Made by a program: the position numbers and the translations under genes | Assembly: GCA_023512835.1 (NCBI GenBank) | Contig: CM042089.1 | Span: forward strand, 25,176,440-25,240,439 | Direction of reading: 5' to 3' | DNA from: Taxillus chinensis | Lineage: Eukaryota > Streptophyta > Magnoliopsida > Santalales > Loranthaceae | Length of the DNA stretch: 64,000 bases | The notes under the pieces: model-generated | Told to the model about the DNA's origin: nothing | Seen by the model: only the letters and a program-made list of their open reading frames with translations | Database searches by the model: none | Shown here: positions 38,801 to 50,800 of the stretch, one piece after another | How the letters are laid out: every line of letters starts with the position of its first letter | How positions within the stretch are numbered: the first letter of the stretch is position 1

Positions 38801-41800
38801 CAGACAGCTTATCATTTTTAGCTTCATCATTCACTCTTATTTATATATAATGAAGTTAAATAATCCTCAAATTGGAGAAATTTTTTAGTGGAAAAACATA
38901 ACAGTCAGGGCAATTAGAAAAATGCTTACTCTCCATCTAATTGTGCAATCAGTGCCTCAAATGTTGCACTTCGGCGTGGATCCTTTTTTGCATATCTGCC
39001 AGCAATTGCATCAATTTCATCCACAAATACAAAAGAAGGAGCCTGTAGGATTATGAAGTAAATAATGTAAGCTTTTGTTTTCTTTTTTATCGCAACTTTA
39101 AGTTGGTAAGAATTTTCAACTTTCAAAACAATCATTTGCAGTTAGCCAAAGAATAAGAATATGTCAAAAGATAGTGTACAATAGGAAAAGAATGAATGTA
39201 GGTCTTAAATTTGAATTGCAAATTAATGAAAACATGGTGCTTAATTAGTTAACCCCCCACTGAAAGTCAAAGAAACCATTTTAAATTGGAACTATTTTAC
39301 CAAACCAGCTAATATTAAAACTCAATGTATTACTGCTCAAAAACATTTAGAGAGAGAGAGAGAGAAGTGGACTTCTAGACTGAACATGGAATGAAGTTTA
39401 GAGAAAATAAAGGGGAACATGTCATCCGAAGTTCTACACAAGGGGAACATGACGGAATAGGTACTAGGTACTAATTTAATCAGGCAAACTTGCATTTGCA
39501 TAGTTATAAATTACAACACGAGTGCTTACATTTCTCCTTGCAATAGAAAACATTTCATTAATCCTTGCAGCACCACTTTTTTCACTATCTGTAAACTCTG
39601 AACCTGAGGCAAAAACAAAAGGCATCCCACTTTCTTTTGCAAGCGTCCTTGCAAAAAGGGTTTTCCCTGTTCCTGGAGGCCCAGAAAGAAGAACACCCTG
39701 TCATGAACCAAATCATCATATGGTGAGTCGTATCTCTTCAGCCCAAAACACAATTTCAACTCAGAAAATTTAGTTTATAATAGAAAAAGGCCATTACCCG
39801 AACAAACTGTACATCTTTTTCATAGTATCGCATGGGGTTTCCCATATAAATCATTAACTCATCCAGCAAATCCCATACATCACCCCCAAGTACAACTTCT
39901 TTATGCATAGACTTGGTTTCACTAGTCTCGCCAACAGGCTGGATAAGCACCAGTCAATGAATTTCTAAGTATGATAAACATGGTAAATGCATTTTAATTA
40001 GACGAGCAGAATCTTACCAGGATAAAATTCTCTGCATAAGCCATATCAAAAAGTTGGTTATACTTTTTATATAGAAAACGCTTTGAAGTAATGTGTAGAA
40101 GCATAAAAGATTCTCTTATTAACCACAAAATAAGTATTCCAGGCAGTAATGCAAAGACAACTTTAAGAAAGTAGTGTATTTGCCGCTTCTGCAGGAGATC
40201 TATTTCAACACCAGAACTTGCAATCTTTTCAAACATGTAGGGATCAAGAGGAATATCAACCTACAAGAAATATAAAATCAAAATCAGCAGTTCTTGAAAG
40301 ACAAGGGGAACACCCATTCATGTTCTGACAATAATATTGAACTTACAATGAACTCTGAAGGAAATCCATCTTTCATTGTCACATACAATCGTTTCAAATC
40401 CTCGGTGAAGACAACAGCCACAACCTGCCCAGAAAAACTATCAATAGAATCAACTACCTTACTGGTAGATATGTTCCATTGTTAACAATTAGATGGAAAT
40501 GTTTAAAAGTAGCACAGGAGAATTAATTTCAACTGTTTTGGGTATAATTAACATTGAAACATTCCCTAGTAACTTAATATCTTAGTTCAAGAAGTACTTT
40601 AAGGAGGTACTGGTCCAGCATATGTAGTTGACTCAATCCCTAACTTGCGGAGTGGAATCCCCTTGGAGTCCTATAAATGGATTCATTTTTGAACTATCAG
40701 AAACATAGTAACAAGAAGGAAATCAATTGGGTGTAATGGAATCCCCAGCCACACTCATCAACATGTAGAATTGGCTGAGGAAACTTTAGACGTGGAACCT
40801 CTAGTTGATGGGATTGAGGATGAGTATAATTCAAGGGACGAAGAATCAGATAAGCAACTAGAAGGTGTAGGAAATCAATTAGGTGTTATGAAGTGAATCT
40901 CTTCACAAGTCATGTGGATAGGGGGCGAACCACTATATTTCAAACCTATAACAAGGTGGAGTCTCTTCTAAGGTAATTGATGACGGGTAGCTACTTAAAT
41001 GTATTTGCTAAAACTGCTTGTTGAAACTGAAGGCAAAATCACCTGGGTCTTACAGTGTTGCTTGGATACCAAGATACCCATTCCTACGTCAAAAGGATGT
41101 CTCGTCCTGATCCACCTTTAGGGAGAAGAGTATATGTTGTGATGTCCTTCGTATGGATGTTGCATCTATTCTTTTAGCGTGACCTTGACTATATTTGTAT
41201 AGAGTGACCTTGGCTATATGAACATAATGTCACTCATAATGGGAGTATGAACACATAGGTTTGTAACTTACATAACAAGGGTTAGAAAATATCAATAGCA
41301 TCTCTATGACCTCAATTATATTCCAACAGTCCACCAAAGGAGACTACCTTATCTACCCAAAAAACCCTATCTCCCCACATTTTGAATAAAAATAAATAAA
41401 TTGGGCAGATGGCATTGGAGGAGAGGGTTGTGTATGCACTCGTAAATAGAGAAGTGAACGATGTTCACAAGGAGATTGTTATAGAGAACCCAAGTGAAAT
41501 TCGGAAAATTCTACATGGACTTGTTGATGTTATGCCCAGTGAGCTACCTGATAGGTCACCAACACTTGTCCAACATACCATCGACTTTGTCCCTGTATCG
41601 TCTTTACCAAACCTACCACACCATAGGATGCACCTCACGAAGCAAATAAACATATGGCAATAGGTTGGTGAGTTGTTAAGGAAGGGCTTTGTGAGAGAAA
41701 GCCTCAATCCTGATGTCATTCCAGCTCAACTCACCCCCAAGTAGTGGTGAACAAAAGCTTGAAAGCTTGAACCTGCCAGAAACTGAACTGAAACCAGCCG

Positions 41801-44800
41801 GCCAAGCCTAAACCGGTCAAAGCCCAGCCCAACATTCTCTTAAGGGCTGAGGTTTAAAGGACCAATACTTGAGGAGAAAAGCCCAATTTATGAATTATGA
41901 CCAGCCAGAGACTGATTATAAATCTGATCTTAACGATAAGTCTGATCAAATTTTGTTAATTTTAATGACTATTTATTTAATAATTTATTAAAATTACAAT
42001 TACATTATATAAAATACCATAATTTTTAATAATTATATTAATGAAATATAAAATTTACAATATTTATCTTAAAATCTACAGCAAGTTAATAATTTGTATT
42101 ATTACAATAATCGATTGAATTATTGATTATACTTCTAAATTATTATTTAATCTCCATTGTCAATTTAATCTAATTATTTATTAATATATATATTCATAAT
42201 GACATCAAAATATTTATTAATAATTGTTACCATAATTAGTGGTATCCTACGATTAGTTTAATTAAATTTGATATTTTAATATTTTCATTACTTTTATCTC
42301 TTTGTGTGTATATATATATATTCATGTATTGTATTGAAATATATATGAACTAATATATTTAGTTCCTCTGTGGTATCATGGTATCAAAGCATCTTTGATC
42401 TTTGCTTAGTGTCAATCATCGTCTGTCGTTTGTCAATATTGTTTGTCCATTGATGACCTCTGCCCAATTTCGATGCTCTCTGCTTTGCTTCGCGTAAATG
42501 ACCTTGCATTTGCAACTCCATTTGCTCTCCCCATCCATCTGTGATATTTTTGCTGGCTGAATAAGCCAACTTCTGACCGAATCAAACCTAGTTAAAATCA
42601 GCCCCATTTAGTCCCAAACAAAAACCACCTTAGCCTTTTTATTGTCTTCCCATTATAAATTGTCCACATTTCCCCCCTCCACCTTAGATTGACTATTCTG
42701 AAACTCATTCCATACTAGAGATAAAAGCCCAACAACATATACACATATATAGGCTTAGAGTTAAGTATAGACATTGTGGGCCCATAAATATTAGACCCAA
42801 CATACCAATAGCCAATATACAAAACAACAATTTCAATGCAAAGAATATTATAGGACCCTTAAATACACTACAACAGAATGAAATTAAATCACACTAGGAA
42901 TCCTTTCCTTGGACACAATTACAACCACACTAGGAAAACATAAGTACTATATCAATAAATACTAAAAAATAAAAAAAGAAAGAAAAACACTTCACCTCAG
43001 AGCTATCAAGCTTTTGAAGAAAGTACATGTATGGAAGCTTTGGACGATAGAGCCACCATCTTTTGGCAATCCATAGCGCCCTTGCTCCTTGTGTGTTCTT
43101 CCTTTCAGCCACATCTTTGCGAAGACTATTTTCTACCTCCTTCATGTCAAACTCAACAACATATTTTGCATTTAAGGAACTTAGTTCTTGGTCCAATTTC
43201 TCCCTCCTGAGAATTTCTTTCCATGCATGAAGTCTTTCACGCCATGGTAACTCACTTTTTTCATCCTCACCTATTAAGAAAGCATATATATGAAACAACC
43301 ATGATAAGCGACTAGGACCACTAGGTAGATAACAATAATTAGCATATGAAGAACAGGTAAAATGGTCAGAAAATGCAACTGCAATCTCTCAGAAAGAGGT
43401 TCATGAGAAGACATGGAAATGGCAGTCTAAAACTTTGCATAGCGGTTCCTGAATGATTCCTGCATCTACCTGAGGCATACCTTTTCCAAGAAGATTCCTA
43501 ACATTAAACATTAAGACCATGAAATACATATATATAACGGCCAAAGACTTGATCACACTGCTAAGATATTGCTGCAACTTTACCCATATCAAGGCAAGTG
43601 CAATTAGGGTTCCCGGTACTTCTTTCTAAGTGAAGGCCCTTTGCTCAACATCATGACAAACAGGATGCCCTAATGGAAGCCTAAGACTATAACATATCAG
43701 TTGGAATGAGCTGTATTCTTACTGTATTATTAGTTGTATTCTTACCTAAATTATTTTTTACCTAATTAGGTCTTCATCACCTTGTATATAAGCATGTACA
43801 TTGATGTCATCGATTAATTATGAATGAGAAAATGTATTCTTCTCTGCTAATCTTTCTCCTTGATATCAAAGCAAACCAAAAAAAATTTGCCCTAAGCCTA
43901 ATCAGAAGAACTGTTGGCCGCCACCCCCTTGCAAAAGTCTCTCATTCAGCTCTTGCCTTGTGTGGTCAAACAACCTCTCTTTTGCGCATCTCTTCCTTGT
44001 GCCGACCAGAACTCTAACTAGGAGGTGCGTGCCTCGATCGCGACTAAGTAGATGTCATCACTACCTTTGTAGAGCCACTGGCTCTTCACAAGAAAAGGAA
44101 TAGCTGCCTCTCTGATTGTTATTTGTGCTCAAATTGCCAGAAGCAAACACTTTCATGGCCCTCTTGAAGCACAACTTGCAGAGCCCTGGCTGCAAAACCA
44201 CTGCAGCAAGTTGACCACTGCCATGACAGCCACACGTAATCCTCTTCTGCCTATTTCTTTGTGCTCCGCTGACTACAATTGTAGCAAAGCTAAGTCATCA
44301 TCTAGGTTTTCTCTCTTCATTATGCATGTGTTGCATGTCATACAAATGGTGCCCGCTGCACCCCTCTGATTTCCTCAGTGCAACGGTGCCCTCTCGAGAC
44401 TCAAAGCCGCAGCAAGCTTTTGCAGCCTTGCTCTACTAGTCTATGGCGGTGTAGCTGAGCCCCGAACACTTGAACACTTTAAAGTGTTAAAGTGTTGCCC
44501 AAGCATTCTAGGAGTTTTTTGTGCTGGTTGCATGAACAGTGTTGCTTTTGGAGGCAGACTTTAGTGTTACTCATGATTTGGGCATTCCTTTATTCACACA
44601 TGATTTGGTGTGCGATTGATCTTCGCGGATCTAAGAAACCAAGAAGGTTCGAAATATCTACACCAAGTAGCTTAAGCAGCAAAGAGTTAGACCCATTCCT
44701 TTTATAGAAAGGCAAGTTAGCAGACATTGTCCCATCTTTTGCTTCTCCCATGGCTCGAGTATTCAAGAGAGTGATTCTGAATTGCCTTTACTTTTCTCTA

Positions 44801-47800
44801 TTGACAACACTTGAGTTATTGATTTTGGAGTAACTAATCATATAACCATGATTTAAAGTTGCAGTTGAGGATGTCACAAATACCTCGTTTCATCTCGGGC
44901 GAAATACAATTTTAGTCATAAAATAATATTTAAATTTTTCAAAAAGAATTATTGAAAATTCAAAAGAAAAAATCAGACAATTACATTAAAACCATTAAAC
45001 AAGTAAAACAAATGATTTAGAGTGCATGGTATAATAATAAACATTAGACTGTATCATGTTTCCAACCAACTTTTAATAGCTTATTCGACATCCTTAAAAA
45101 AATAAAATAACAAAAATAAATATTAAATAAAAATAAAATCAGTCACTTAAAAAAAAATATAATTATTAATCAAATTAGTTTCTATATATAAAATAATTTT
45201 ATGAAATTGGTATAAATGTCTGTTAAGAAAAAATAATTTCAAATTATTAAATATACATATATGTTTTGATTCGTAAAAAGTAATTATATTAATTACGTAC
45301 AAAGGTTTTTTTATTTTAGTTACAAAATATTAATTACCTAAAAATAAACACAGTAAAAAAACAAAACACAAAAAACGAATAAATAAATTTAAATAGTATA
45401 AAAAGACCACCTACAAGGCTACGATACCTCTTTTGGTGTCAACAGACCCTGGTGCTAGCTAACTCAGCATAGAGGAAGAAGAAAAATAAAGAAGAAGAGG
45501 AAGAATCATGGCACATCAGCAACAACAGGTTATCCAACAGTGTGCATGGGGAAGAAGAAGAAAAAAAATAAGAAGAAAAAGAGAGAAGAAGCAGGCAGTG
45601 ATTGTCGATACAATCATCAAAGAGGAAAAAAAAATGAGACTTGGCAAACTATTGGCACAACTTACCTCCTCGAATCCCAAAAATCTCAACCAAGATGAGA
45701 TGGTCACTAAGATATCAGTTGAGATTTTCAAGATTTGATGGAAGGGGTACATATGGATTCTCATCCATGCTTTATACCAAACAAAGCAAAGGTATGCAAG
45801 CTGAAAAAGATGTTATATGGCTTGAAATAGTAACCAAGAGCTTGATTTGATCAATTAAGCCACTTAATGCAAACATATGATTTCAAGCCAACTTTGGTTG
45901 ATCATACTTTGTTATATAAAAGATATGGTAAAAATATTACCTTGCTTATAGTTTAAATTGATGACATAGTCGTTACATGTAGTAACAAAAGTGAGAGAAA
46001 AGATTTAGCATCATTTAACGAAGGAATTTGAGATAAAAGATTTGGGATCTCTAACATATTTCATATGCATTGAAGTATGCCGATCCAAGTAGAAAATTTT
46101 TCTCTTTCAATGGAGTTATATTTAAACCTCCTAGTTGAAACTAGTACCTCGATTGGCAAACCTGCAAATACTCTTATCAAGGTGAACTATGATTTAACTA
46201 TCTATCCTTATCAACAAACAAGGAGAGATATTAAAAGTTAATGGAAAATTTGATCTATTTGACTCATACCTGATATACTATACACTTAATGTTGTAAGTC
46301 AATTCATGCATAATTGAAGTGATTGACACATGAGTGATAAGGAATTATGTTCTCCAAGCATAGGTACCTAGATATTGTGGAAAACACCGATTTTGACTTT
46401 GATGAATTCAAATTGGATAAAAAGTCTACTTTTGGATATTTGTCATTTGTAGGTGTGACTTGGAGGAATAAGAAGCAAAATGTGATTTCCTCATCTAATA
46501 CAAAAGTTGAATATTGTACTCTTTATCATGTTATTACAAAGCTTACTTGGCTACGTATTCTTTTGCGAGACCCATATTATAACTCTCAGAAGCTGATGAT
46601 ATTCTTTTATAATAACACAATTGTCATCAAAATACCTAACAATCTAATAAAACATTAGTAAACCAAGCAAATTAAACTTGACAGAAATTACATCAAGAAT
46701 AATTTAAATTCTAGTGTAATAAAAGTTCGATACGTTAAGAGAACATATCAACTAGCTGATATGATGACTTGTGTAATTACTTCAAAGAACATATAAACTT
46801 CTATAAACCCACGCCATGAGATCCTCTAGGGGCGGTAGAGGTCCATGCCCCACCGGTGACCCCATACTTTACTGATACAGGTGTAAAACGGATCAATCAA
46901 ATTTGATCTATGGCAAAATGGGCCTAAACAGGCCATTTTTTGGACCAAGAATAATGTAGTTTGGTTCAATCCGCACGCAGACCGGACCCACCATCATTAT
47001 CATCATCATCATCATCATTATTATTATTATTATGATCGTCGATCGGATGCCCACCTGGAGCCAAGAAACAACTAATTCACAAAGCAACAACGCCAAAGCT
47101 TCACACATGAGTCTCCAACATCAACTCGAGCTTGGTCACCTGCAGACAAATAATGTTAGCTTTCCACTCTTGCAGTAGATTCCTTACACACAGGTGTTTA
47201 ACTCGGTCATTGAACCCCCTCACATTCCAAGAAAGGAATTTTAAACTCAGTGATCCAAAAAGAGCTTCCCCCTAACACCATGCCTTTCCCCCTAAAAGCT
47301 TGAGAGGCCCTGACATCATAGTTCACGAAGGTAGAAAGCTTTGATTTCTTGCACTCCTTTCTTCCTTGTGCTAGTTGACTGCCTATCCATAGATTTTCGA
47401 ACCAAATGTCTAGCTTCAATATCCCACAATAGCTCTAGGATAGTCTATTCGTAACTGACATAATGAACTTCCAACACTTTACCAATAGCCTTATGTCTCT
47501 GCAAAACCCAATCCAAAGACTAGCCCAAGAAAATATCAACATTGTCACACCCATAGAGCTCATCAATAGTCAGACCAACAATTGCCAGCAGCTCCTATGC
47601 ACCTGGAACTCCATAGAAGTCATCATCTAAGGTTGTAAAACATGCTTGGACAAACTTACTCCTGTCTCCTTCACCAAAAACAGGGATGCTAGGCCTCTGC
47701 CTCCCCTTCCCTCCAGGAAAGAATGCTCAAAATTATTGTTTTTATTTCACCACCTTTGAACCAAAAACACCTTCCCTCCAGGAAAGAATGGATCACGATG

Positions 47801-50800
47801 TACTAGTCGGAAAATGTGGTCATCTTGAGAAGCACATCCCAAAGCAACAGCGCAATGGCCAGCCCCATCGAGACAGCACTGACCCACAGCTTGCTTCACT
47901 CCACGAGACAAACTGCCCGATGTAAGACCTTAAGCTTAAATGACTTAGACTCCACATGGATGACCCGCAGGGAATCCAGTTCACCGCCACAAAGCCATCG
48001 CCTCAGTGAAGGGCTCTCTCTGGAAATAGCCCCGAACATCCCCGACACACTGAGCCAAGAATCACCCTCTCATCACTGACCATCATGCACATGAGGAGCA
48101 TATGTTGTCTCATATCAAAACGCAAACAAGAAGTGCACGATAGGCAAGAATACAAAAACAAATAAGACAACTTCCAAATAACTATATTAGCCCTACCCTC
48201 ATAACACTAACCAAGCATCTTGTGCATGATTGCTTCATGGTCATACTCACATTGCAGTCTAACTATTCTATGGTCGAAACACATTTGGGGCCTTGGGCTA
48301 TTACTGCAACATTATTCTCATAATAGATCACCCATCACAAAGCCATTGTAGCTTGTTTTGCTCCTGCTCTGCCCTAAAAGAAACCAATTATAATATTGGT
48401 CTATCACCACACAAATTTGTACTGATTGATTACTGTTGTCAGCCACCAATTGTCTCTATGGTCATTATAACCTTGAATTTGTCAATAGGTAACATAGGGC
48501 CTGTCTGGTGTAGCTGCTGCTGTTGAATGTTGCTATCTAGTTTTCTTTAAACATAAAATGAATAATTAGATATGTCAAAAACAAATTATATTTTCAAAAA
48601 TAAAAATTAATTTGGCATAAGAGAGACCAAGTGTTATGCCTCTAACCCAGAATTACTCATCCTGCAATAATAAATAATATAATAATGGAGTTCATAATCC
48701 AATAAAAAAACCACCATCAAAATAACTTTATCAGGTGTTCTCATATATTTGTGCCATCTAACATTGACATTAGCAATGTCATATGAACAATAAATACATC
48801 AAGGGTGAACATGTAAACAAACCTGAAATGCCTAAATTTTCACTTAGCACCTTTTTATCTTCGGTGCTTAACCTTAAGTCATCATTAAGAATCTTTCTTA
48901 TATTATCTTGAGGCTCTGGATCTTCCTCCCATGCATCTTCTCCAACATAAGATATGTCATGAATCATGGTGCCATCAGGCATTTCAACGAACTTTTTCAT
49001 TTTCAAGCCTTTGGGATTTGTTTTTCTCCACATACCTTTCTTAAACCTACAATTTAATAGAATATTCAACAAAATAATTTAAAAAAATAAACCCATCAAA
49101 CAAAATAAATCATGTTGATACATCAACTAGACTCACAAATGTCCTTGTTTGCAATAAATCTAACAATATTTATATAATCTGGAATAGATGCACCTAAAAA
49201 ATTGTGCCTTCTAATATTTTATTCATTCTTTATTTTGACATTTCTTAAAGAACCATTTCCTGCACGAAATCATATTGCCTATAAAAACAATTTCTAGGTC
49301 AGTAGCCTAATATCTTTACCATCATTTCTGGTCAGTTTTTCCCTAGTAAGTAAAGTAATTAATTAACATTTATTTTTTAGCCTGTTCTGGATTGCTCTAA
49401 TGAGATCAACAACTGAGAGTTAGGATGGTTGGGATATCTATTAATGAACAACTAGCTTGGGAGCACTCTTCCATCATGTTTCAGGATCGAACCAATTCTT
49501 TGAAATTTGAAAAGGCCACCAAAATTTGAATTTAGGGCTTCTTCAATCCAACTATGAGTGAGCAATTCATGTATGTGTTTTTTGGAAAATAATATAATAA
49601 ATAGCCTTACTTCCTAATATTAGTGGGAGTTGGCTCAGGAATCAGCGCCTCCATGTATGCTTCAGTTAATTCTTTCCTTTGACGATTTAGGAATGGTGCT
49701 TGAACTGCTGAATAGATTCTTCGACAAGAAATTGCCACAATAAAAATATACAATACCAAAGCACCAATTCGTTTAGGCTCCCAATTCTTGACATCCTGAG
49801 CACAACAATTATGCTGTTGTTAGTGTACTGATAGAACTTGCATATGAAAACATCAACAATCATGTCAGCTATTTTTTCCACGTTACTTTCTCCTCTCGTA
49901 CTCTAAGACTGTCCTTTTAAATTAATATGTAGAAGGAAGTTTGCAAAATAATAATACACTACAAAAAGAAGAAATGTTATACTGGATTTGGGACTGCCAA
50001 GAGCTAATCCTTATCATATAATCATAGAATTAGCTTGAAAAGGAAAAGCCTATGCAAAGTACAATGCCACCCCCTAAGATAGAAAAATGAAAATTTGAGT
50101 TCAACAAGACTCTTAATTATGACCAAAATCACCATGCTGCGCCTTTCGCAATTTCACTACATGAACAAGGTTTCTATATTGGGCCTCCAAAAGAAAATTA
50201 TATATACATTTACATTATACACATACTACAGCTACATATAAATACAATATAATATAAATATATAGAATATATATACACACACATAGACCCGCTTAAAAAT
50301 TGCTTTCTATGGAAAAGACAATGTAATACCATATGATTTTTATTAGAATTCAATAGTCAACGTCCTAAAATAAATTGCTTATAAGAAAGACTACCATTAG
50401 TTTTATATTAGAATCTATTGGTTGGTTACTTTCTTCGATGTGAGACTCTAATATATTAGAATTCAAAGGTCAATGTCCTAAAACCAATTGGCTAAAAGAG
50501 AGAGGTTTCTCTTGGTTCTTTATTAAGATCTATTTAATTAGTAACTTCTCCAATGTGGAATTCTAATACACTTCCCTCACATAACAACGTAAATTATACA
50601 TAAAGCCGAAAATCATGAGTAAGACAAAACATTGAAAACACACACGTCACGTAATGAATATTGTGGGTGAAAACACAAATATTAGAATAAGGGTCAATGT
50701 CTTAAAATCAATTTGCTGAAATAGAGGTTATCCTTGTTCTTTATTAATATCTATTTAGTTAGTAACTTCTGTGAGATTCTAACCGTTTTAAAAAAAAATA

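Noticed and set aside
45508..45850. Gln- and Lys-rich frames near 45.5 kb as a small nuclear protein
   Set aside because: The frames are compositional and run into decayed copia RT in another frame; no splice context or domain supports them.
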